Shown here piece after piece: positions 56,375 to 64,000 of a DNA stretch of 64,000 bases. The position numbers and the translations under genes were made by a program. How positions within the stretch are numbered: position 1 is the first letter of the stretch; each line of letters begins with the position of its first letter. Below the pieces are notes generated by a model. That model did not search any database and was not told the origin of the DNA. It was given only the letters and a program-made list of their open reading frames with translations. This DNA comes from Fidelibacterota bacterium (GTDB lineage: Bacteria; Fidelibacterota; UBA8477; JABMPR01), in assembly GCA_013202495.1 (NCBI GenBank), contig JABMQQ010000020.1, forward strand, positions 1 through 64,000, written 5' to 3'.

Positions 56375-57274
56375 TCAGGGATAATTTGATCGCGCTGTGT
56401 CGTATCGTGTGGTTTCCATGACTCCAATTTCATCACTAATGAGCCGATTTAGGAGTGGATCTTTTAATATTTGTGTTAGCTCTACAATTGACCCATTCAA
56501 CAAACACTTGTTCAAGATGAATCGAATCCCGTGACTATAATCAGCGTACCAGTTTATATGCCCACTATAAAGTGGTTGGATTGGCTCACCATTTTGATAA
56601 TGCCAGCCATAAATGATCACCTTATCTGGTTTGCAAGTAATTTGATTCGACAATATCACATCCTTTTTGTGACCACTAACCAGACAACCAAGGGGGTAAT
56701 CAGATATGAAGTTGGCTCTGCTTATTTCCACCATTGAGTTATGCTTTCGAACGATATTTATCGTGACCATCTCAGGGCTGGGGGGAATGGGTTGGGGTGG
56801 CAGCTTGACTTCAGATGCATTCCAGATGAGATCAACCATTTTACGCGTGGGTAGAATACCTCCCATATGATCGACAACCTGTTGAGCTAGCATCGGCGTC
56901 ATGGGTATCAGGAAATGATTTACATCTGAGCCAATAGATAAATAATCTGGCATGACAAAGAAGGTCAGGGTATATCTCGTATTCTCTATCGATAAACTGG
57001 TTTCTACTGCTACCAATTCTCTGAGGAATCCAGGTATATTTCCTTTTAAAATTTCAGCTAGAATAGCCTGTTCCCTTTGAATCAGCTCCATGGATTCAAT
57101 TGAACTAGCGAAGACCGTCCCAGACAGGGCATTGTCCTGACGTTGGCTGAGTTCAAGCTTCAGGTTTGGATCAGCAACTTGATTCATAGTTTCAGCTCCA
57201 GATACAGCTGATGTGATCAGCCCCAGGCACAAAGCGAGCATCATTGAAATCAGGGATTGAATTGCAGTCTTCAT
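56375..57274 (-). CDS. Secreted hypothetical protein
   Basis: ORF with signal peptide MKTAIQSLISMMLALCLGLITSAVSGA. Confidence 0.6.
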   Translation of the reverse strand: MKTAIQSLISMMLALCLGLITSAVSGAETMNQVADPNLKLELSQRQDNALSGTVFASSIESMELIQREQAILAEILKGNIPGFLRELVAVETSLSIENTRYTLTFFVMPDYLSIGSDVNHFLIPMTPMLAQQVVDHMGGILPTRKMVDLIWNASEVKLPPQPIPPSPEMVTINIVRKHNSMVEISRANFISDYPLGCLVSGHKKDVILSNQITCKPDKVIIYGWHYQNGEPIQPLYSGHINWYADYSHGIRFILNKCLLNGSIVELTQILKDPLLNRLISDEIGVMETTRYDTARSNYP

Positions 57275-57399
57275 CTAAGCATTACTTCCAATATTTTTGA
57301 ATAAACCAGGTATGACTATGTTTCTTTGAATATAAGGACACGAATCCAAAACAAGTGTCTTTTCCCTTCTCCATCAATGCATTCGCCTTATTTTGTTTT

Positions 57400-58245
57400 A
57401 TGCAGATACCATTCCCATCCGTGTCCACTATGAATCGCTGGGGTAATCCAGAGGGGGAAGTTCTCTTCTTTCTACACGCGAACAGCTACGCTTCAAAAAT
57501 GTACCTGCCCTTTCTTGAACCCTTGACTAAAGAATATGATATCTGGGGGCCTGATCTACCAGGTCACGGTGATTCTCGCTGGAATGGTCGCATTGAAGCC
57601 TGGGTAAATTTAGCGAATTACTATATCGCTTATATTGAAAAAAATCCACCAGGAAGACCTATGGTCGCTATGGGTCATTCAATTGGTGGGATAGTCATCA
57701 TGCTCATGGCAATTCAAAGACCTGACTGGTTTCATAAAATTATTTTACTGGATCCCGTTATACTTCCCAAAAGAATATTGGCACTCATGCGGGTTTTGAG
57801 ACTGTTCTCATTAACCCATATCATTCCTCTGACTCGTGCAACAGCCCGACGCAGAAATCATTTCGAAACCAGAGCTTCCGCGCTAGAACACTATTCGAAA
57901 AAGGCTATTTTTTCACGCTGGGAACCGCAGTTTCTTGAGGCTTATGTGGAGACCTGTCTCCGTGAAAATGGGAAGGGTGCATTCCAACTGTCCTGTGCAC
58001 CTCAATTGGAATCCAGTATCTATCAGTCTATCCCATTAAATGTCTGGTCCCTTCCGAAAAAGTTACCTGTCCTTGCCCTTTTCATCATAGGTGAAAAGTC
58101 AGATACTGTAAATCAGCGTGGCTTTAAGCGGCTTAAGCGGTCCAGAGGAAATCATATTGTTAAAAGTGTCGTTGCGGGTCATCTTTTCCCCTTTGAAAAA
58201 CCTGCTGAAAGTATGGCTATCATAAAGGACTATCTGGCCACATGA
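57400..58245 (+). CDS. Alpha/beta hydrolase
   Basis: EVLFFLHANSYASKMYLPFLEPL...WGPDLPGHGDS...VAMGHSIGGIVIMLMA. ATG at 57400; ORF track starts at 57355 on GTG. Confidence 0.8.
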   Translation: MQIPFPSVSTMNRWGNPEGEVLFFLHANSYASKMYLPFLEPLTKEYDIWGPDLPGHGDSRWNGRIEAWVNLANYYIAYIEKNPPGRPMVAMGHSIGGIVIMLMAIQRPDWFHKIILLDPVILPKRILALMRVLRLFSLTHIIPLTRATARRRNHFETRASALEHYSKKAIFSRWEPQFLEAYVETCLRENGKGAFQLSCAPQLESSIYQSIPLNVWSLPKKLPVLALFIIGEKSDTVNQRGFKRLKRSRGNHIVKSVVAGHLFPFEKPAESMAIIKDYLAT

Positions 58246-58856
58246 GAATTGAAATTCACGGTACCAGCGTTAATGATCGAATTGTCGACCAAGCCGTGGA
58301 TATTCTCAAAAGTGGTGGTCTCATCATCTACCCCACGGATACTGTTTATGGACTGGGATGCGATATTACCCAAAAAGCAGCCATCGAGAGAATTTACCGG
58401 GTCAAGGGAATGGAAAAACAGAAACCCCTCAGCTTTGTGTGTTCCGACATCAAAGACATTTCCAAATATGCAAAAATTTCTACTGTAAATTATCGGAATC
58501 TGCGAAAGCATCTTCCCGGTCCCTATACTTTTATCCTGCCTGGAACTAGAGAAGTCCCTAAAGCATTGCTTTCAAAACAGAAAACAATGGGTGTTAGAAT
58601 TCCTGACCATCCACTCACATTGGCCATTGTTGAAGCTCTGGGAAATCCCATTATTTCAACCAGCGTCAATATTAGCGCGAAAAGTTTTGCAAGTGATCCA
58701 CAAGAATTTTCGGAGTATTATGAAGGCCAGGTTGATCTCATCCTGGATTCAGGTCCTACCTGGGCTGAGTTATCTTCTGTGATTGATATGACAGATGATG
58801 ACCAACCCATAGTGATCCGGGAAGGACAAGGCGATGTCAGTTGGTGTCTGACATAA
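58242..58856 (+). CDS. tsaC: L-threonylcarbamoyladenylate synthase (Sua5/YciO/YrdC family)
   Basis: GGLIIYPTDTVYGLGCDITQKAAIERIYRVKGMEKQKPLSFVC...LPGPYTFILPG...ISTSVNISAKSFASDP; ATGA overlap with the upstream gene. Confidence 0.9.
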   Translation: MRIEIHGTSVNDRIVDQAVDILKSGGLIIYPTDTVYGLGCDITQKAAIERIYRVKGMEKQKPLSFVCSDIKDISKYAKISTVNYRNLRKHLPGPYTFILPGTREVPKALLSKQKTMGVRIPDHPLTLAIVEALGNPIISTSVNISAKSFASDPQEFSEYYEGQVDLILDSGPTWAELSSVIDMTDDDQPIVIREGQGDVSWCLT

Positions 58857-58877
58857 TCATTTTGAAAGGAAGCTATC

Positions 58878-59948
58878 ATGGCTCAAGTAACCCTTAAAAA
58901 TTTAGACAAGTCTTATGGAGAAACACAAATTCTTCATGGTATCGACCTGGAAATTCAGGACGGTGAATTTGCCGTCCTCGTCGGTCCTTCTGGATGTGGT
59001 AAATCCACCACCTTGAGAATTGTTGCTGGTCTGGAAGAAGCCAGCGGAGGTGATGTATATATTGGTGATACTCGTGTAAATGATGTTGAGCCAAAAAATC
59101 GTGATATCGCCATGGTTTTCCAAAATTATGCCCTCTATCCCCACATGAACGTCTATGAGAACATGGCCTTTGGTTTGCGTCTCAGGAAATATTCTGACAA
59201 GGAAATAAAGGAACGTGTTGATGAAGCTGCAGAGATTCTCAGCGTTGAAGATTATCTATATCGCCGACCCAAAGAATTATCAGGAGGTCAACGACAACGG
59301 GTTGCAGTAGGAAGAGCCATCGTCAGAAAACCGTCCGTTTTCCTTTTTGATGAACCATTATCCAACCTTGATGCAAAACTCAGAGTTCAGATGAGAACCG
59401 AGATTAAAAAACTGCATGCCCGACTAAAAACGACCATGATTTATGTAACTCACGATCAGGTTGAGGCGATGACCATGGGTGATCGCATTGTGGTTATGAA
59501 GGATGGTTACATCATGCAGGCTGATGAACCTCTGGAAATATATCAACGCCCACAAAACCATTTTGTCGGGAGCTTTATTGGTTCACCCGCCATGAATTTT
59601 TTCGAAGTGGAGATAAAAGCTGGCAAATTGGTGAATGAGAAGTTCTCACTACCCATAGTTGATCTGCATCCAAAAACATTAAAAGCTTTTGATGGTCGCA
59701 AGGTTAGACTGGGAATTCGTCCAGAGCACTTTCAATTGATCGACTCTCCTTTAAGTATAAAAGCAAACCTTGAAGTCAGCGAGCTCATGGGAAATGAATC
59801 CTATTTATACTGCTCTACTGGGATTGATACATTTATTGCCCGAGTTGCTGATAATGCACCGCGTAAGATTGGAACTGCGCTCAGTCTATTTGCTGAACCT
59901 GAGACCTATCAGTTTTTTGACCTGGAGACTGGGGAAAGAATCGACTAG
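58878..59948 (+). CDS. ABC transporter ATP-binding protein, UgpC/MalK family
   Basis: LVGPSGCGKSTTLRIVAGLEEASGGDVYIGD...LSGGQRQRVAVGRAIVRKPSVFLFDEPLSNLDAKLRVQMRTEI; C-terminal regulatory domain. Confidence 0.92.
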   Translation: MAQVTLKNLDKSYGETQILHGIDLEIQDGEFAVLVGPSGCGKSTTLRIVAGLEEASGGDVYIGDTRVNDVEPKNRDIAMVFQNYALYPHMNVYENMAFGLRLRKYSDKEIKERVDEAAEILSVEDYLYRRPKELSGGQRQRVAVGRAIVRKPSVFLFDEPLSNLDAKLRVQMRTEIKKLHARLKTTMIYVTHDQVEAMTMGDRIVVMKDGYIMQADEPLEIYQRPQNHFVGSFIGSPAMNFFEVEIKAGKLVNEKFSLPIVDLHPKTLKAFDGRKVRLGIRPEHFQLIDSPLSIKANLEVSELMGNESYLYCSTGIDTFIARVADNAPRKIGTALSLFAEPETYQFFDLETGERID

Positions 59949-60084
59949 ATCAGCACACCCTGGTCATAGTCTGATATAGCAATCATTCTAAAAGTTAGAA
60001 TTGCATCGAGTTTTTTACAACGAACTTGACGAAACCAACCAATAATACCAGTTTAACTCCATAATACGCATAACGTGTCATACT

Positions 60085-60325
60085 TCCCTTCGACGGAGCC
60101 TGTGCTGAGCAAAGCCGAAGTGCTCAGGACAGGCTGGCTCAGTAAGACACTTCTGCTTGTCTCCCTGAGGTGTTACACTGAGCTCGTCGAAGTGCTCTCG
60201 AAGGGTGAGGTTCCTTCATGCATCAAAATCACTAGCTCGTCTGCCTGAGGTTCTCGAAGGCTTATTAATCCATTGTCAGTATGCTATCCTTCGAGTCCGT
60301 CCTACGGACTCCCTCAGGAAGACAA
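60085..60325. repeat. Cluster of degenerate intergenic palindromic repeats
   Basis: Recurrent CTTCGA / CTGAG units (ccCTTCGACggagcctgtgctgag, cactgagctCGTCGAAGtgc, tCTCGAAGGGtgagg); perfect hairpin GAGTCCGT-CCT-ACGGACTC at 60293-60311. Confidence 0.7.
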
Positions 60326-60331
60326 AATCAC

Positions 60332-61714
60332 TTATTCAGGTCCTCTAATCATACGATACATGGCATCCCAGGGTGGCAGCACGATTGGTTTAACTTCCAG
60401 CGCTAGCGCAGTTCTTTTATCTAGATATTTTCTGGGAAGAATCACGCCATATAGATATTGATCAAACCAGGCATCATCCATGAGCCAGTAACCTTCGTTT
60501 CCACGCTCGGTGCCCCATGAATTTTCTACCCGCCACTGTCTCGCCTCCTTATCCACAAGATCAACACCAACAAAAACCATGGCATGAGTGGGGATGGATT
60601 CGCCATACAGAATTTGCTCGCTTTTTGTCAGGCTAAAGTCCACACCCAGCAAAGCTTCATAATCATAGATACCCCGAACCATGAGTCCATCAGATCCAAG
60701 ATGCTCCTGTCCAACATCGCAGGCGAACCAGATCGGTTCATCAGCAAGGACCGCCTTCAAAGTCTGTGCTTTGACGACATCCCCGGGAATATTTAAAACA
60801 GCCATATCAGGTTTCTCAACCATATCCCTATCAAGGGTAATACTATAGGTTTGATAATAGTCTTTTGTAGGATTCTGAAGCAGATAGACATAATCAGCCA
60901 GATCATGATTTACGACATCAGCTCGAAATTGTTGAGGGGTGAAAACTTTGGTTTTGCTCAACTTTTCATCTTCATCCTCATATTGCCAGCTGAAAGATTG
61001 GGGCGGTTCACCTAAGGCCAGAGCCAGGATTCGATATACATCTCCCATGGTTTGTTGATGAATCTTTGTATGGGTTTTGGAATCCGCTACCCTACGGATT
61101 TCAGAAGCTGCTTTGCGAAGTCTTTTCTTTAAAAGTTTATTCATGTCCTTGGTATTAGAACTGGCATAGGTTTCGGGCATGACAATCATGGGGACCAGGC
61201 CATATTTGGCAACCCGATCTACCACCATGTTCCACTGACCCCCATCGCCTATAGGGGAATCCAACAGGAATCCCAGTTCGCGGTCATGGATATCCCTCTC
61301 TTTCATGAGTATCATCTGATTTAGGAAAAGATTTGATTTCTCTAGCTTGTCATAAAAAAAGAGGAAATTTTGCGAAAATTCAAAACCTTCGAGATCATAC
61401 TTATCGATTACCACTGGACGCAAAATATTGAGTCCGGCAAACAGCCAGCATCTCCCACTACTCTTCTGGTTACTAATCCCTTTTACATCAATTTTATCTG
61501 AGAATAGGTGTTGTTGTCTTGTCCGGGTGGCTTTGTCAACAGAGAGAGACTTGATGCTATTATTCGCCAGAGCGTTCTGCCGCGCTACGTTGCTCTTGTC
61601 TGCATTAAATATTTTCGAATAAGTAGAGATAGAGGCTTTATCAAGTACCTTCATTTCCTGTCCAAAGCCTATTGAGACTATAATGCATAACATGATCTGT
61701 ATGAAATTTTTCAT
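60332..61714 (-). CDS. pepC: C1-family aminopeptidase (bleomycin hydrolase/PepC-like), secreted
   Basis: NQKSSGRCWLFAGLNILRPVVIDKY...THAMVFVGVDLVDKEARQWRVENSWGTERGNEGYWLMDDAWFDQYLYGVI. Confidence 0.9.
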   Translation of the reverse strand: MKNFIQIMLCIIVSIGFGQEMKVLDKASISTYSKIFNADKSNVARQNALANNSIKSLSVDKATRTRQQHLFSDKIDVKGISNQKSSGRCWLFAGLNILRPVVIDKYDLEGFEFSQNFLFFYDKLEKSNLFLNQMILMKERDIHDRELGFLLDSPIGDGGQWNMVVDRVAKYGLVPMIVMPETYASSNTKDMNKLLKKRLRKAASEIRRVADSKTHTKIHQQTMGDVYRILALALGEPPQSFSWQYEDEDEKLSKTKVFTPQQFRADVVNHDLADYVYLLQNPTKDYYQTYSITLDRDMVEKPDMAVLNIPGDVVKAQTLKAVLADEPIWFACDVGQEHLGSDGLMVRGIYDYEALLGVDFSLTKSEQILYGESIPTHAMVFVGVDLVDKEARQWRVENSWGTERGNEGYWLMDDAWFDQYLYGVILPRKYLDKRTALALEVKPIVLPPWDAMYRMIRGPE

Positions 61715-61792
61715 GATGTATCCCCTTTTGTATGAATACTGCTAAGCTATATATGATCAGTAGTGAAAAAACTGCTTTTCGTTAGATCGATT

Positions 61793-64000
61793 CTACGACA
61801 CCAATTGCTTGATGATGGCTTCATGGATGAGGGACAGGAGTGACTGGTAGGATTTATCCGTAGCCAGAGTCATCCCCATTTCACAGGTGCTACTGGTTGA
61901 ATAATACCCATCGGCACCAATGTCTATAATTTCATTTGATTCCATCTCAGTAGCGCTTTCAGTTAATCCAGGAACCAATAATCCCCTATCCCCGGCAAAT
62001 CCACAGCAGCCAGTATCCAGAGGAACGATGACCTCCTTGGCACAGCGTTGGGCAATAGCGACCATTTTATCCCCAAGACCCATATGCTGAGTTGAGCAGG
62101 TCAAATGTAGAACCACCTTTTGCTTCACATGCCACAGGCTGAGTTTTTCCAGCACCACATCATGGAGGTATTCCACCATGTCATAAATTTTCAGCGCTCG
62201 CCATCGAGCCAAATGGATTCCAGATAGAATCTCATCATAATGAGCAAGATGCTTTGAGCAGGGGCTTGTATCCATGACGATGGGCAATGCACCTTCCCTG
62301 GAACTGATCCAGAGGATCTCGGTTGTATGAATAGCAGCTTGGAGGGCAGCTTCTGAATAACCTTTGGAACTAAAACTGAGACCACAGCAGAGATTTAATA
62401 CGTCCTGGGGATATCCGAAACCAATACCAGCGTTTGTAAGTATATCTGCGAAAGCATCAGCAACGGGAAGACCCTCCTGATCAGGATTTGCCAGACTACG
62501 CGTCAAACAAGAGGGGAAGTAAATGACATCCAATTCATCGGTCTGAGGAGGTAAAGCTCCAGTGGCCGATTTCAATTGTGGATTTAAAGCAGGGATGGAA
62601 CCTCGAGATATTCTATTTAATACTTTCAATCCTTGCTGAATTTTCTCACTTCGCATAGCATATATCAGAGGGGTGATTAAACGGAGCAGGACTCTTACGC
62701 TGCGTAGGGTCCAGGCAAAATATTTCTGGGCAATTCCATGAATAACCTTCGCGGGAGTCCCGTGGCTTTCCGCTCGCAATTGCTTCATCATGAGACCGGT
62801 ATCTATATCTACAGGACAACTCATGTTACAGAGGCCATCTACAGCGCAGGTATCAACCCCGTAAAACCGAAAGGACTTCATCAGGCGTTTGATGCTGGTC
62901 TCATTACCAGCTACCTCTCCCAGACTTTCAATTTCTCGTAAAACACCAATACGTTGACGTGGGGTTAGGGTGAAGTCTTCGGAGGGACAAACCGGTTCAC
63001 AGAGTCCGCATTCGATACAGGGATCAATGATGTCGTCAACCAGCGGAATAGGTTTGATATTTTTTAAGTGTATTTGATCATCTCGGCTGATGAGTACATC
63101 AGGATTTAAAATACCATTGGGATCAAGGAGCTCTTTAATATCCTGCATAACTTTGTAGGCTGTCGCGCCCCATTCCTTCTCCACAAAAGGCGCCATATTT
63201 CGACCGGTACCATGCTCTGCCTTGAGGGAACCATCATATTTGTCCACAACCATCTCAACCAGATCAGACATGAAGGCCGCATAATTTTCGAGTGTATCGG
63301 TTTGATCAAGATCCAGGCTCAATTTGAAGTGAAGATTTCCATCGCCGGCATGCCCAAAAATGACAGCATCATCATAGGTATAGCGAACAAATAAGGCTTG
63401 AAGATCTTTGATGGCTCTGGCGAGATCTTTCACCTTGAAACAGATATCTTCGCTGAGTACTGAAGTGCCGGAAGGTCGCGTGGCAGCATGGTGTGGGCCC
63501 AATTCTCGTCGAATTTTCCAAAGCCGATCCCTTTGAAGGGGATCGCTAAAAAACTGGGGTATGCTGGAGGCATGTTTCTCGTTGATAATCTGTATCGCTG
63601 TTTCCACCATGCCATTCAATTCCTGAGTGTCATTCGATTGATATTCGATCAATAACGCCGCAGAACCTGGAGCTATATACATATCCTTATCAAATGGTAA
63701 ACCGGGGAGATGCCTCACAGCTTTCAGAGCTGAATCATCCATGATTTCAAGAGCAGAACTTCCGGCTTTCTTTAGTTTTGGAACCAGACGAGCTGCCTCA
63801 ATAATGGAAGGAAGAAATATGAGGGCGGTGGACTTTTGTGAATAAATAGGAACCGTCTTCAAAGTCACTCTTGAGATGAATCCAAGGGTGCCCTCGGAGC
63901 CCACCATGAGATGTGCCAGTATGTCCAGAGGCTCCTCATAGTCCAAAAAACTATTCAAGGAGTAACCCATAGTGTTCTTAAGCTTGTATTTGTCCCGAAT
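61793..64000 (-). CDS. FAD-linked oxidase/4Fe-4S (D-lactate dehydrogenase-like) fusion, 5' part outside the window
   Basis: Frame stays open to the window edge (IRDKYKLKNTMGYSLNSFLDYEEPLDILAHLMVGSEGTLGFISRVTLKTVP); CIECGLCEPVCPS; two CCG-type Cys blocks. Confidence 0.88.
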   Translation of the reverse strand: MRDKYKLKNTMGYSLNSFLDYEEPLDILAHLMVGSEGTLGFISRVTLKTVPIYSQKSTALIFLPSIIEAARLVPKLKKAGSSALEIMDDSALKAVRHLPGLPFDKDMYIAPGSAALLIEYQSNDTQELNGMVETAIQIINEKHASSIPQFFSDPLQRDRLWKIRRELGPHHAATRPSGTSVLSEDICFKVKDLARAIKDLQALFVRYTYDDAVIFGHAGDGNLHFKLSLDLDQTDTLENYAAFMSDLVEMVVDKYDGSLKAEHGTGRNMAPFVEKEWGATAYKVMQDIKELLDPNGILNPDVLISRDDQIHLKNIKPIPLVDDIIDPCIECGLCEPVCPSEDFTLTPRQRIGVLREIESLGEVAGNETSIKRLMKSFRFYGVDTCAVDGLCNMSCPVDIDTGLMMKQLRAESHGTPAKVIHGIAQKYFAWTLRSVRVLLRLITPLIYAMRSEKIQQGLKVLNRISRGSIPALNPQLKSATGALPPQTDELDVIYFPSCLTRSLANPDQEGLPVADAFADILTNAGIGFGYPQDVLNLCCGLSFSSKGYSEAALQAAIHTTEILWISSREGALPIVMDTSPCSKHLAHYDEILSGIHLARWRALKIYDMVEYLHDVVLEKLSLWHVKQKVVLHLTCSTQHMGLGDKMVAIAQRCAKEVIVPLDTGCCGFAGDRGLLVPGLTESATEMESNEIIDIGADGYYSTSSTCEMGMTLATDKSYQSLLSLIHEAIIKQLVS

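Noticed and set aside
1-64000. CRISPR array
   Set aside because: No regularly spaced short direct repeats with unique spacers were seen; the only direct tandem repeat noted is the 468-bp in-frame protein duplication.
1-64000. Use of a TGA-recoded genetic code (Trp or Gly)
   Set aside because: TGA terminates several confidently called genes at expected C-termini (for example 8137..12741 and the hydrolase ending at 58245), so the internal TGA at 54649 is site-specific.

Overview
This 64 kb window looks like a chromosomal segment of an FCB-group bacterium. YPNPFN-type C-terminal sorting/FlgD-like domains occur on several secreted proteins, and Candidatus Neomarinimicrobiota is plausible, but taxonomy is inferred. 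It starts inside a tRNA-Pro(GGG) gene and ends inside an FAD/Fe-S oxidoreductase gene. Main content: (i) an accessory left end (about 1-7.9 kb) with a tRNA-like remnant, a pectate-lyase-like beta-helix protein and minus-strand genes bounded by attC-like recombination sites; (ii) a 1534-aa AmiC-like/PAS/GAF histidine kinase with a response regulator; (iii) a carbamoyltransferase-SxtJ-DUF5989-SGNH module, including a 52-aa DUF5989-like ORF missing from the ORF track; (iv) a TonB-dependent receptor; (v) a phenylalanine/tyrosine catabolism cluster; (vi) a TetR/methyltransferase/CDF locus with a readable promoter and operators; (vii) secreted multidomain proteins, a GH3 glucosidase, LVIVD propellers, SSB, creatininase, C45 hydrolase and APC permease; (viii) tsaC, a UgpC-type ABC ATPase and PepC. 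The strongest unusual signal is at 54034-56046 (minus). Two listed ORFs are one gene interrupted by a single in-frame TGA exactly where a redoxin active-site Cys should be (FFTTW-TGA-P-V-C), with a stem-loop just downstream. This is a candidate secreted, surface-sorted selenoprotein fused to a beta-propeller. The next strongest signals are the attC-like cassette boundaries at about 3.4-5.9 kb, a 160-bp inverted-repeat element with a half copy elsewhere, and an amber-interrupted conserved-looking ORF at 22.2 kb.
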